IMG/VR virus record: IMGVR_UViG_3300031834_000001
Coordinates: 1 to 64,000 of that record
Direction: 5' to 3' (one strand)
DNA length: 64,000 nt
DNA from: a virus
The position numbers were made by a program, and so were the translations under genes. This document shows positions 31,542 through 39,807 of this stretch, piece by piece. Within the stretch, counting starts at the first letter, position 1; every line of letters starts with the position of its first letter. Below the pieces are notes generated by a model. It made no database searches. It was not told the DNA's origin and saw only the letters and a list, made by a program, of their open reading frames with translations.

Positions 31542-31795
31542 CCGCCCGCGGCCGCTCCATGCCCCATGACGAGTATGGGCTACCCCTCGTCACCCTGCCG
31601 CCAGGGGAGCGCGAGGTCCGCCTGCTGGAAATCCAGGCCCGCTTCTATGGACCGGGCCAACGGGGCATGGACCGCTTGGCCGACCTCATCACGGGGATTA
31701 ACGCTAACCTCCCGGCCGAGGAGAGGGAGCGGCGACGCCTGCTATTCACGGACCGTCCCAGGGGTCCGGGAAAGGTTAAGGTGGCCCATGACTGA
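31538..31795 (+). CDS. Hypothetical protein upstream of sigma-like gene
   Basis: An 85-residue protein starting TTGA-overlapped at 31538, or at ATG 31559. Charged helices (PPGEREVRLLEIQARFYGP) dominate. It is translationally linked to the sigma-like gene and might modulate it; this is positional speculation. Confidence 0.5.
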   Translation: MTARGRSMPHDEYGLPLVTLPPGEREVRLLEIQARFYGPGQRGMDRLADLITGINANLPAEERERRRLLFTDRPRGPGKVKVAHD

Positions 31796-32627
31796 CGCGG
31801 CGTTCGAGGCCCTACTAACTGAATCGCGCCCAATCCGTCGCCGTCTGTCGCGTCGGTTCTGGGTGCCCGGCATGGACCGCGAGGACATGGAGCAGATTCT
31901 GGCCCTCGCGGTCTGGCTGGCCATGGCGAACTTTGACCCGGCGCGATCCCCTCTCGGTTTTTACCTCCGAATGACCATGCTGCGGGCCGCCCAGAGCGTC
32001 GTCAAATCGGCATTTGCGGATGCCCGCCGGGCTCACGTCGGCATCCAGAGTCTTGACGAAATCCGGTCCGGCGAGGACGGCCATCTCCGCCGGGAGCCCT
32101 GGGCGCACGAATCCGGCTACCTCTCTCTGGAGGACGCCGACTGGCAGGAGGACCTCATCGCCGAGGCTCATCTGACCCGCCTGGAGCGCGAGTCGTTCCT
32201 GGGCATCCTCGGCAACCGCTACATCCCCGGCATCCTCAGCGAGATAGCCGCCGACCTCGGAGTCACGGCCGACCAGGTCGGCAATGCCTGGAGTCGGGCT
32301 CGCGGGAAACTCGGCGCGGTCGTGGCTCTCAGGGAACCCCATCGGATCCCGGAGGGCGTGAGAGTTCAAATCGGTTGGCGGCTTACGTCCGGCAAACTCT
32401 GCATGGACGGCCAATGGTACAAGCTTCGCAGGTGGAGCCGGGCCCAGCCGGACTGCTATGAGGCCGAGTCGGGCGGGCAAACGTGTCTCGTTAGGGCGGA
32501 CCGGGTAATCAGGATGGACGCGCGGGCTTGGGGCGGCCGGGCGGAACATGCGGTCGGCGTGGCTACCTGGCGCGGGCCGATGTGGGCGCAGGAGAGTTTC
32601 GGGTGGGAGGATGGCGAGGGTGGCTAA
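31788..32627 (+). CDS. Phage RNA polymerase sigma-factor-like protein
   Basis: A 279-residue protein. Residues about 15-90 match sigma70 region 2: GMDREDMEQILALAVWLAMANFD corresponds to the core-binding and -10 regions, then LGFYLRMTMLRAAQSVVK and SLDE. Residues about 145-190 look like region 4 (ESFLGILGNRYI, then LSEIAADLGVTADQVGNAWSRAR, a helix-turn-helix). A non-sigma C-terminal domain of about 85 residues follows. It could redirect host RNA polymerase to phage promoters. The recurrent AAGGAACCTC-N13-CAACTACC motif is the obvious candidate target, which is inference. Confidence 0.75.
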   Translation: MTDAAFEALLTESRPIRRRLSRRFWVPGMDREDMEQILALAVWLAMANFDPARSPLGFYLRMTMLRAAQSVVKSAFADARRAHVGIQSLDEIRSGEDGHLRREPWAHESGYLSLEDADWQEDLIAEAHLTRLERESFLGILGNRYIPGILSEIAADLGVTADQVGNAWSRARGKLGAVVALREPHRIPEGVRVQIGWRLTSGKLCMDGQWYKLRRWSRAQPDCYEAESGGQTCLVRADRVIRMDARAWGGRAEHAVGVATWRGPMWAQESFGWEDGEGG

Positions 32628-33150
32628 GGCCAAGGCTGTCGGCAGGGTTTACGGCGAGCCCCGGTTATACGAGAAGAAGTTGGCGCGGGTTATGGAACGC
32701 CTGGGCGTCGAGGATTCCGACTTCAACTATGATCGCTTCGGGGCCTCCGTCCAATTTCGCTATAAGGGTTCCCTCTACGCCTTCGAGCACACGGTCGAGC
32801 GGGCCAAGCAACGCGGCCTGGGCATCGTCTACGGCTCCGACTGCTTCGCCCAACTCGTTCACGCCTTGGAGGACATCGCCCGCCTGGTCGAGCGGGGCAT
32901 CTATGACCTCCAGACTTGGGTGGTCGGCCTCAAGGCCCTGCCCGCCGCGACGAACCTGCCCGACTGGTGCAAGGTGCTGGGCCTGGCCGAAATCCCGGTG
33001 TCCTTCGACGACGTGAAAGCCAGGTACCGGGAGTTGTCGAAGGCGCGCCACCCCGACCAGGGCGGCACGGACTCCGAGTTCAGACTGCTCAACGAGGCTT
33101 ACGAAGAAGCCGAACGGAGTTTCGGGAAGGGAGACGGTGAGTGTGTCTGA
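32620..33150 (+). CDS. J-domain protein
   Basis: A 176-residue protein. The C-terminal 50 residues are a DnaJ J-domain: FDDVKARYRELSKARHPDQG with the essential HPD, then SEFRLLNEAYEEAE. The N-terminal 120 residues are a separate domain with a strand-rich start (SVQFRYKGSLYAFEHTVE) and helices. It should stimulate the ATPase of host DnaK for a phage process. GTG 32620 is chosen because GGAGG directly abuts ATG 32611. Confidence 0.85.
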   Translation: MAKAKAVGRVYGEPRLYEKKLARVMERLGVEDSDFNYDRFGASVQFRYKGSLYAFEHTVERAKQRGLGIVYGSDCFAQLVHALEDIARLVERGIYDLQTWVVGLKALPAATNLPDWCKVLGLAEIPVSFDDVKARYRELSKARHPDQGGTDSEFRLLNEAYEEAERSFGKGDGECV

Positions 33151-33469
33151 CCAGAAGGATGACCGGCGGGCGCGGTGGGCGGCATGTCTCGCGAGGGGTT
33201 GGGTGTCCCTGGAGGATGAGCGTTTGCTTGACTCCGATTTCGTGTCCGCGCCCGGTGCCCCGTTACCAATATCCATCTTGCCCGGGTTAGGCGTCCTCGA
33301 CGACGTCCGGCAGACTCTCATCATGCGCATGGCCGCCGTCGAAATCGAGTGGGACCACGGCATGCTGACCGACGATGACTACCGCGCTCGCAAGGAGGAT
33401 ATCGTCGCCGAGGTGACCGGGCTGTTCCGGGACACGTTGGGGCGGACGTTGGGATTGGAGAGCGCGTGA
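33137..33469 (+). CDS. Hypothetical protein
   Basis: A 110-residue protein. A short N-terminal domain is followed by a helical pair (TLIMRMAAVEIEWDHGML; YRARKEDIVAEVTGLF). GTG overlap with the J-domain gene suggests joint translation. Function unknown. Confidence 0.5.
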   Translation: MSVSDQKDDRRARWAACLARGWVSLEDERLLDSDFVSAPGAPLPISILPGLGVLDDVRQTLIMRMAAVEIEWDHGMLTDDDYRARKEDIVAEVTGLFRDTLGRTLGLESA

Positions 33470-33675
33470 TCGCCGCCGACCCCGATGACCTGCGCGGCAT
33501 GGGCGACCATAACCGGCTTGATGCGCTCGCCCGATTAGTCGCCTTGGGTCTGCGCCGCAAGGTTAGCCACCTCCCCAGATGGGACGGGCCGAGGGTGGAG
33601 CGGCCGGTGGACTACCTGGTGCTACCGTTTCGCCTGACCATCGTGGTGGACAAGGAGGCCAACGAGGATGGCTAG
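33466..33675 (+). CDS. Small hypothetical protein
   Basis: A 69-residue protein, basic in the middle, with a hydrophobic strand near the end (YLVLPFRLTIVVDKE). GTGA overlap upstream and 8-base overlap downstream. Confidence 0.45.
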   Translation: MIAADPDDLRGMGDHNRLDALARLVALGLRRKVSHLPRWDGPRVERPVDYLVLPFRLTIVVDKEANEDG

Positions 33676-34303
33676 AGTAGAGAGGTTGCCCCTGTCCCGC
33701 AGGTTCGCTCGCGCTGCCCTGCGCTTCGCAGATTTCGCCCTGCGTCTCTTGGGTTTCCAACACATCTTCAGCACCTGCGAACCCTGCGAATACCCGGTCG
33801 GCCTGGTGACCCACCGGGGCAGGGTGGACATGGTTCTGCGGGCCGGAACGTTAGACCTGTTCGACCATGTGGAGGACCCGAGCCTGTCGGAGGACGCCGT
33901 CGTGTTCCCGCCGTCCCTTACGCGCCGGTTCGTCACCAAGGCCCACGCCCTCTACGAGGTTTGGGGGCGGCCATGCCGACTCCCCCGACCCCTGGCGGAC
34001 GTGACGTTGGCCGAGTTGGCGATGACCTGCATGGTCTGCCCGGCCCAGTGGGAGGGCAAGACGACCGGCGGGCGCGAGGTCTACATCCGCTACCGTCATG
34101 GGCGCTTCACGGTGGACCTGAATGGATTTCGATACTACTCCGCCAAACTCGGCGATGACTCCGCGTCCGACATGACCACCGAGGAGATGCTCGCCTACAC
34201 CGGGATGGCCATGGCTCCCGGAGTCAGCCCGACCGGCTGGGCGGATTGGATGAACGGCGAGACCGAGAAGCGGCAGGAAGGGGAGGTTGGCAAGGATGTC
34301 TGA
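33668..34303 (+). CDS. Hypothetical protein
   Basis: A 211-residue protein with a basic N-terminal helix, CEPCEYP near residue 40 and CMVCPAQW near 128, and a C-terminal acidic helix. The Cys pairs could make one zinc site across the protein. No family recognised. Confidence 0.5.
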   Translation: MARVERLPLSRRFARAALRFADFALRLLGFQHIFSTCEPCEYPVGLVTHRGRVDMVLRAGTLDLFDHVEDPSLSEDAVVFPPSLTRRFVTKAHALYEVWGRPCRLPRPLADVTLAELAMTCMVCPAQWEGKTTGGREVYIRYRHGRFTVDLNGFRYYSAKLGDDSASDMTTEEMLAYTGMAMAPGVSPTGWADWMNGETEKRQEGEVGKDV

Positions 34304-34685
34304 TGAGTTGACCCGGCCGTGCCCGGACGCTAGGGCGGATGAGATTGCCGCCCGGCTAGCCAAGTATGGCGAAGCGGAAATGTTCACCTCGCCGAGTTGG
34401 GAGGACGTTTCTACCTTGATCGCCGACCGGGCTTGGGCGAACAAGAGACTCCACGGCCGTGGGGTAGGTTGGCTCGCTTATTCCCCCTCGTGGTACGTGA
34501 AAGCCCTGGTGGCCGAGACGACCCCGGAGGAGAGGGCTCGCTACGATGGCTACCGGCGCGGCCAGGGCGACTTCACCGACCGATTCTGTGCCGGGCTCGC
34601 CGAGTGTGCCTTGGGCGACAGGTTGGCCGAGGTCGTTGGTTATATCCAAACTCGCAAGGAGGCTCCCCATGCTGACCAGAGTTGA
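34296..34685 (+). CDS. Hypothetical protein
   Basis: A 129-residue mixed helical protein. CAGLAEC is near the C-terminus. It overlaps both neighbours. Function unknown. Confidence 0.5.
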   Translation: MSDELTRPCPDARADEIAARLAKYGEAEMFTSPSWEDVSTLIADRAWANKRLHGRGVGWLAYSPSWYVKALVAETTPEERARYDGYRRGQGDFTDRFCAGLAECALGDRLAEVVGYIQTRKEAPHADQS

Positions 34686-35427
34686 GCGGCAAGCCCTGCG
34701 GGACAGGCTGGCCCCGGTGGAGGTGAAGTGGAAGAGTTATGGCAGGGATGCCTGGGAGGGGCGCTTCGAGCATTCCGGCGACTTCGTCTGTTGGCTATGG
34801 ATAGAGCATCGCGTCCCGCTCGGTTGGTGGTGGGGGGCGTATGTGGCCGAGAGTATCGCTGCGGGCCATTGCGGGCATTACAGCGTGATAGGTCATGCCA
34901 AGTCGTCCCTCCCTACCCTCGCCGCCGCCCAATCCGCCGCCTCCTCCTGGCTCACCTCCCACCTCCATCCCGACCGGGAGGCCATCCTCTCCCTGCTCGA
35001 CTGGGCGGATGAGGTGGATGCGCCTACGGAGGCGGCCACGTCTATACCCTTCCCGCCCGGATTGACGGGGGAAACCGTGGAAATTGAGGGTGACCTGGTC
35101 GCCACGCCGACCCCGGAGGCCGAGACTCTCCAGGCCATCCAGGAGTGGTTTGAAGCCATGCTGATGAAGACGCGGCCCTGGATGTCCTGGGACGTCGGCA
35201 CGGACGGGCCGTACCCGCCCCACAGGCCATTCGCTATAGGCGTCGAGACTCCGGCGGTTGGCTACGACACTATCCGCGACGGCGCGAGACTCCTGGGCAT
35301 CGAGGCCCCCGAGTGGGGCGCGGCGTATGCGTGGGCAAAGGCGAGGTTGGAACAGTGGAAGGAGGCCACGCGCCCGCAGGCCCTGGAGTGGGCGCGGGTC
35401 AGGGAAGCCGAGGAGGAGTCGCCATGA
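34669..35427 (+). CDS. Hypothetical protein with two domains
   Basis: A 252-residue protein. The first 110 residues are a Trp/His-rich domain (VCWLWIEHRVPLGWWWGAYV). The last 110 form a helical domain (EAETLQAIQEWFEAML; YAWAKARLEQWKEA). An acidic Pro-rich linker lies between. No family recognised. Confidence 0.5.
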   Translation: MLTRVERQALRDRLAPVEVKWKSYGRDAWEGRFEHSGDFVCWLWIEHRVPLGWWWGAYVAESIAAGHCGHYSVIGHAKSSLPTLAAAQSAASSWLTSHLHPDREAILSLLDWADEVDAPTEAATSIPFPPGLTGETVEIEGDLVATPTPEAETLQAIQEWFEAMLMKTRPWMSWDVGTDGPYPPHRPFAIGVETPAVGYDTIRDGARLLGIEAPEWGAAYAWAKARLEQWKEATRPQALEWARVREAEEESP

Positions 35428-35780
35428 CCACCCTATCCCCCAAGGAAATCCTGGCCCTGCGTGGTCGGGAGTTGGATGCCGAGATAGACCGGATGCTGGG
35501 CAGGGACCCCTGGGCGGCGGCGGCCAGCTCGCCCGGTCGGCGCGTCCTTGAGGTTGTCGGCTTCATGTTGTCGAAGGGCTTTTCATTCACCCTGACCGTC
35601 GCGCCCAGCCCCATGCCCATGTTCCGCGCCGCTTTCCAACGTAGCCAGCCCTACGAGTCGGACGCCGACTCCACCTATCCCGCCGATGCTGTCTGCTGGG
35701 CGGCGCTGCTGGCGTGGAGTGAGGAGGGTGAAGGAACCTCCGGCTCCCCGGCCCAACTACCCCACCCGAAAGGAGAGTGA
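35424..35780 (+). CDS. Phage_ABA-sandwich-like protein, paralog 5
   Basis: A 118-residue protein with EILALRGRELDAEIDRMLG at the start and STYPADAVCWAALLAW near the end, the pattern of the ABA-sandwich paralogs. Its 3' end (35731-35761) overlaps the bipartite promoter-like motif in a different reading frame from the other coding overlaps. Confidence 0.55.
   Translation: MTTLSPKEILALRGRELDAEIDRMLGRDPWAAAASSPGRRVLEVVGFMLSKGFSFTLTVAPSPMPMFRAAFQRSQPYESDADSTYPADAVCWAALLAWSEEGEGTSGSPAQLPHPKGE
35731..35761 (+). promoter_or_regulatory. Bipartite promoter-like motif, copy D
   Basis: AAGGAACCTC, 13 bases, CAACTACC, both halves exact. It begins 49 bases before the next start at 35780. The sequence is conserved although the overlapping gene reads it in another frame, so it is a DNA-level signal. 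Confidence 0.6.
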
Positions 35781-36310
35781 TGACCATGACCACCAAACTC
35801 CCCGTGCCCGTCCGTTCCGGCCTCCCTCACGGCTATGACTTCGATGTCCGCCTAGACGGCCGGTCCGTCACCGTCGAGCTAGTCCGAAGCACCCTCTTGG
35901 CGTCCAACTCGGTTGCCAGGAGACCCGCAAACTTCTTCGTTCCCATCGACTCCACCACACTTACCCCGCCCTCCTGGTTTGCCTGGCTATTTGGTGACCG
36001 CCTCCACCTCCGGGTCCGGCAGGCTGGCCGAGAACTCGCGAGGAGGGCCTGGGAGAGGGAGGCCGCCACGAAGCCCCCGCCGGATAGGACGCCCCGCAAG
36101 TACCGGGCCAACGACATCGTCAAGGGGTACCAGCCGACTGAGGGGATGGCTGAGGACGCCGAGCCGCCCAAGGGTGGCAGCGGGGTCAGGTATCCCGCGA
36201 CAGTCAAAGTAACCAAGGTGAGCCGGGGAACCCTCGACTCCCTGGTGGCCGAAGAAGTTGAGGTCGCCGAGGGCGAGTTGGGTGATCCGGCAGAGGAGGT
36301 CTCTCCGTGA
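35780..36310 (+). CDS. Hypothetical protein of a four-member paralog family
   Basis: A 176-residue protein. The core PPSWFAWLFGDRLHLRVRQAGRELARRAWE recurs in variant form at 36307, 36654 and 47796 (aromatic turn, then a long basic helix). The C-terminal 70 residues are Pro/Glu-rich and disordered. ATG 35780 or 35786, both after AGGAG, can serve as start. It is first behind promoter-like copy D. Confidence 0.5.
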   Translation: MTMTTKLPVPVRSGLPHGYDFDVRLDGRSVTVELVRSTLLASNSVARRPANFFVPIDSTTLTPPSWFAWLFGDRLHLRVRQAGRELARRAWEREAATKPPPDRTPRKYRANDIVKGYQPTEGMAEDAEPPKGGSGVRYPATVKVTKVSRGTLDSLVAEEVEVAEGELGDPAEEVSP

Positions 36311-36657
36311 GAACTAGATGGACATGGGGTTTCCGCGAGGACACGCCCTACACGCTGACCCGGCGTGCCGAAGGCCCCAACGTGGTCTTCGAGATTGACG
36401 GGCGATCCCGGTGGCGCCGTGTGGACTACCGGTATGGCTACTACTACCCCACCTGGCACTGGGTTGTCACGCCGTTCACCTGGGCTGGCACGCTTTGCGG
36501 GCGCGCCTTCGAGGAGAGAGTGGCCAAGGCTGCCGGGCAGGCCGAGAGGCTTCTGGCGTTGCTGAGGGCCGGGGATGACGAAGCGAAGCGGGCGCACGAG
36601 GAGGCCAAGAGGGTGGCGGGGCTAGTCGGAGATGACGGAGGCGAGGGTAAGCCATGA
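36307..36657 (+). CDS. Paralog family member 2
   Basis: A 116-residue protein. A strand-rich start (NVVFEIDGRSRWRRVDYRYGYYY) leads into TPFTWAGTLCGRAFEERVAKAAGQAERLL, equivalent to the WFAWLFG-helix core of the preceding gene. GTGA overlap upstream. Function unknown. Confidence 0.5.
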   Translation: MRTRWTWGFREDTPYTLTRRAEGPNVVFEIDGRSRWRRVDYRYGYYYPTWHWVVTPFTWAGTLCGRAFEERVAKAAGQAERLLALLRAGDDEAKRAHEEAKRVAGLVGDDGGEGKP

Positions 36658-36986
36658 CCTGCAGAGTGGTCGTCGAACCGCGAGGAGACGCCGTCGTTGT
36701 CAGGCTTACCAGGTGCCTGGCGAACTGCGCACCGATGATGAGCGGTTCTTGCGTCGAGGAAGAGGACCCGGAGGCGTGCTCCGAGCGTCGGCCTGTCTGG
36801 TGGGTCTACCTGCCCGGCTGGCTGGCCCGGTTGTTCGGAGCCACCCCCGAGTCCAGGGTTGCCCGCGCCCATCGGATAGCCGCAAGGCACGCCGAGAGGC
36901 TCAACGTCCAAGGTGAACGGTATGACCGGGCGTGCGAGCAGGCCAAGAGGGTAGCAATGTTGTGGGGAAGTGGCAAGGATGTCTAG
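36654..36986 (+). CDS. Paralog family member 3
   Basis: A 110-residue protein with VWWVYLPGWLARLFGATPESRVARAHRIAARHAER, clearly related to the two preceding genes, and an N-terminal Cys-containing strand region. ATGA overlap upstream. Function unknown. Confidence 0.5.
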   Translation: MTCRVVVEPRGDAVVVRLTRCLANCAPMMSGSCVEEEDPEACSERRPVWWVYLPGWLARLFGATPESRVARAHRIAARHAERLNVQGERYDRACEQAKRVAMLWGSGKDV

Positions 36987-37374
36987 CCTAACCGGCAGGC
37001 CCACCTGTCCCCGGTTGGTGGCATTGGAGGTTACCGCCCATGGCGAGAAGGCCAGGGGGTATCGTTGCGCCAACGTGTTCTGCTTGGAGCGCCCGCCCAA
37101 CCCGTGCGACTGGAGCGAGCCATTCACCCCGGCAGACTCGCAACCTCTGCCGACGCCGCCAGCCAAGGCCCAGTCGCGGTTTTGTGACGCCTGCCAGGAG
37201 ACGGACTGGCGGAACGCGGATGGCTCCTGGCCGCGAGAGTGGAGACGGTGGTATCAATTCGGATGGGTTGCCAAGTTGGCCGGCCACATCCACCTGGCCT
37301 GCTACTCCGAGTGGGCCGCTAAGCATCCCGACCGGACCGGCGTTGCCGTGTGCGAGGCAGACGTCGATGACTAA
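36979..37374 (+). CDS. Zinc-finger hypothetical protein
   Basis: A 131-residue protein with CPRL, CANVFC, CDW, CDAC, a conserved Trp-rich stretch and a His-x-x-C near the end. This resembles a two-site treble-clef protein. ATG 36979 is preferred to GTG 36970. Function unknown. Confidence 0.5.
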   Translation: MSSLTGRPTCPRLVALEVTAHGEKARGYRCANVFCLERPPNPCDWSEPFTPADSQPLPTPPAKAQSRFCDACQETDWRNADGSWPREWRRWYQFGWVAKLAGHIHLACYSEWAAKHPDRTGVAVCEADVDD

Positions 37375-37585
37375 CCTTCTCCCGGCCACCTGGCTCGGTT
37401 GGCTGGCCTGGTGCGCGTTGCTTATCGCCAACTATTTCCTTTGGCGACTCCTCTCCCGCATGGTCGGCCTCGACGCCGGGCTCGGCAGACCGGCCACGGC
37501 TGAGGAGGTTGTCGTGTGGGGCCTGGGGCGAGTGGAGAAGCGGCTCGAATGGTGGAAGACGCATGGAGGTGTTGAGGATGGCTAG
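37367..37585 (+). CDS. Single-TM small protein
   Basis: A 72-residue protein with an N-terminal membrane helix (WLGWLAWCALLIANYFLW) and a cytoplasmic amphipathic tail. Function unknown. Confidence 0.5.
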   Translation: MTNLLPATWLGWLAWCALLIANYFLWRLLSRMVGLDAGLGRPATAEEVVVWGLGRVEKRLEWWKTHGGVEDG

Positions 37586-37955
37586 GACGACCACGGTAAC
37601 CTGCGACTACTGCGGGGCCGAGTTCGGAGAGGCGATGGAATTCATCAATGTGGCCGTGTCCGTCTTGGGCGTGCGGCGCGGCGAGATTCGCAGTGGATGG
37701 GCCCAGACGCTCGCCAGCCTCATCGTTCCGGGCGACTACTGCGACTGGCGGTGCCTGCTCAAACGGCTGGCCGAGTATGCCAAGGCGGACGGGCTCGACG
37801 TGAAGGACCCGCTGACCGAGGAGGCCCCCGTCATCCCCAATCCGCCCCAGACTCCCCCGCGCGGAGGTTGGATCAGGAAGGGCGGGATAGGCGAGGTTCC
37901 CACGTCAGCCAGGCCGCCACTGCTACCGGGGATTCCGAAGGAGGTTGGGCCATGA
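37578..37955 (+). CDS. Zinc-finger protein with Pro-rich tail
   Basis: A 125-residue protein. CDYCGAEF and, about 45 residues later, CDWRC form a DUF-type zinc finger; the last 45 residues are Pro/Gly-rich. ATG 37578 follows GGAGG. Function unknown. Confidence 0.5.
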   Translation: MARTTTVTCDYCGAEFGEAMEFINVAVSVLGVRRGEIRSGWAQTLASLIVPGDYCDWRCLLKRLAEYAKADGLDVKDPLTEEAPVIPNPPQTPPRGGWIRKGGIGEVPTSARPPLLPGIPKEVGP

Positions 37956-38287
37956 GCGACCACGTCTCCCGCGCCAGGATGCCCATTTCCCAGGACCTCC
38001 TCGCCGCCCTCACCCTCCGACCCTGGCAGGCGTTCCTTGTTCGCCTGGCAACCCTGGTCGGCATGGGCAAACGGCTGACCGACTACTTCCAGGGGCGCGC
38101 CCTGGTGGCCCATGTCCGCCGGAGGTTCAACGAGGATTTCCGGCGCAGGTGGGAAGAGGCGGAGCGGAAGGTGGAGGACGAAATCCTGTACGGCACAGGG
38201 TTCAATATCCCGATGGGTATCCTCGATAACCGCGATGACCGGGCGCTCAACGCTTATCAGGAAGACGAGGAGGTTGACCATGACTGA
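37952..38287 (+). CDS. Hypothetical protein
   Basis: A 111-residue helical protein (WQAFLVRLATLVGMGKRLTD, then a basic helix EDFRRRWEEAERKVEDE). ATGA overlap upstream. Function unknown. Confidence 0.5.
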   Translation: MSDHVSRARMPISQDLLAALTLRPWQAFLVRLATLVGMGKRLTDYFQGRALVAHVRRRFNEDFRRRWEEAERKVEDEILYGTGFNIPMGILDNRDDRALNAYQEDEEVDHD

Positions 38288-38624
38288 CACGCGTACTATC
38301 ACCCTCCGGTTCGCCGTGGACATCGAGGTGGCCGTGGTGGATGGCCGGATAAGCCTGGACGGTGTTCGCGGGGCCGCCTTGGCCAACCTGGCTACCCAAC
38401 TTGAGAAACTCTGCTTGCCGGGCCGGACGCTCCTCGTATCGCCGGGAACGGTAACGCTGACCCTGGCTTCCATGCCCGGCGTGGGAGCCACGTTGTCCGA
38501 GGCTGGGCGGGGCTTCAGTTTCCTCCCAGCCGTATTGGCCGCTTTCCACGTCAAACCTGTCGGGCCTCGTGGGTTGGAGTGCCGGGAGATCATCATCGAC
38601 GAATTGAGCGAGAAGGCCCCATGA
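38280..38624 (+). CDS. Hypothetical protein
   Basis: A 114-residue protein of beta strands and one helix (TITLRFAVDIEVAVVDGRI). GAGGAGGTTGACC precedes the ATG. Function unknown. Confidence 0.5.
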   Translation: MTDTRTITLRFAVDIEVAVVDGRISLDGVRGAALANLATQLEKLCLPGRTLLVSPGTVTLTLASMPGVGATLSEAGRGFSFLPAVLAAFHVKPVGPRGLECREIIIDELSEKAP

Positions 38625-38761
38625 CTCTCCCCCTCATCTTCCATGTCACCCGAGCCCTCCCGCTCGGACCGTCCTCCTGGCGTTCCGGGACGATACCCGC
38701 CGACTGCGGGCCGCCCAAGCCGGGTCAGGTGGTCATGGTGAAGATGGAGGCCGACTCTTGA
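38621..38761 (+). CDS. Small protein preceding the CRISPR module
   Basis: A 46-residue protein, probably beta. It ends in a TTGA overlap with csf1, so csf1 is translated as part of the upstream chain. Confidence 0.45.
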   Translation: MTLPLIFHVTRALPLGPSSWRSGTIPADCGPPKPGQVVMVKMEADS

Positions 38762-39807
38762 CCACCCTTACCGCTCCCCAACTGGTCTATCAAGCCGCCC
38801 TGGCTACCGGGTGGCCCGCTTCCGCCGTGGCCGACGTGCCCGACGGGACTTGCTGGCTCTGCCAGGGGGAGACCGGCGGCAGGGGTCGGCTGGTCGGCGG
38901 CATGTTGTCCGACACGTTCAACGACTCCAACCTGGCTCGCGGCGGGGGCCAGTCTCTCTGCCCGGCCTGCGTCTTCTGCCTGCAGGAAAGGGTTCGCGCC
39001 AAGGCGGGCGAGTCGGCCAAGTTGAGCCCGGATGAGCGAGCTGCCCATCGTCGAGCCATGAAGGACCCCGCCCAGGCGGCAAACGGCGTCCTCGGTCTCC
39101 GCATGTTCTCCTATCTTGCCACGTCCAACAGACTCCTCCTGCCCGACCGTTCCGAGTGGCGGGACATACTCCTCTCCCCTCCCGAGCCGCCCTGGACCGC
39201 CGCGATAGCCCTTTCCGGCCAGAAACACCTAGCCTTGCGCGGCAGGGTCAACTGGTCCAACCTGGCCCCCATCGTCCTTCTCGAAATCCAGCTTATCCAG
39301 TTCACCCCGGCCAACCTCGCCGCCGACCTGGCCATCATCGAGGACGGGATGACCGTGTTCTCCAAGACGGAACTGGAGACCGGAGATTACTCCATCCACC
39401 GGATAGGCCAGTTCGGACTCGACCGCTTCGAGGAACTGGAGGGACGCCTGGCGGCCATGCGTCTCCGGCGAAGCCAGTTTACCCTGGCCGTCTACGTGGC
39501 GAGGGAACCTCATGACTCCAGGTGTACTCGGCCCGTCCAACCTCGCCCGAACACCGGGGTATCCGTGCCCGCTTGCTTCCGCCAGAAGACCCCAACGGCC
39601 AAGGCGCAACAAGAAGTCTGGTTCGCCGACCCGGCCAACCGCGCCAAGTGGTCCATGCGGCCCGGCGCGTGGGAGTGTCACCCCGAGTGCCGGGTACTCC
39701 TGGCTCGGTCAGGCGGGCAGAAGGAACCTCGCCCGGCGGCTAGCAACTCCATGATAGCGAGGGAGGGTTGGGCCGATGGACTCTTCGGGGAGGCCAAGGT
39801 TCGCTAG
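38758..39807 (+). CDS. csf1: Csf1-like type IV CRISPR large subunit
   Basis: A 349-residue protein matching Csf1, the large-subunit component of type IV effector complexes. C32/C35 (CWLC) and C68/C71 (CPAC) make the zinc finger typical of Csf1. Between them lies DTFNDSNLARGGGQSL, which follows the family's pattern of a loop before the second Cys pair. The helical middle (residues about 80-260) and a C-terminal WECHPEC segment are less diagnostic. It is longer than typical IV-A Csf1. The identification is strengthened by csf2 and csf3 downstream. TTG 38758 follows GGAGG with 8-base spacing. The 3' end carries promoter-like motif E. Confidence 0.75.
   Translation: MTTLTAPQLVYQAALATGWPASAVADVPDGTCWLCQGETGGRGRLVGGMLSDTFNDSNLARGGGQSLCPACVFCLQERVRAKAGESAKLSPDERAAHRRAMKDPAQAANGVLGLRMFSYLATSNRLLLPDRSEWRDILLSPPEPPWTAAIALSGQKHLALRGRVNWSNLAPIVLLEIQLIQFTPANLAADLAIIEDGMTVFSKTELETGDYSIHRIGQFGLDRFEELEGRLAAMRLRRSQFTLAVYVAREPHDSRCTRPVQPRPNTGVSVPACFRQKTPTAKAQQEVWFADPANRAKWSMRPGAWECHPECRVLLARSGGQKEPRPAASNSMIAREGWADGLFGEAKVR
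39721..39751 (+). promoter_or_regulatory. Bipartite promoter-like motif, copy E
   Basis: AAGGAACCTC, 13 bases, CAACTCCA (one mismatch in CAACTACC). It lies inside the csf1 3' end and begins 55 bases before ATG 39776. It could start a second transcript for the HTH, cas11-like, csf2 and csf3 genes. Confidence 0.55.
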
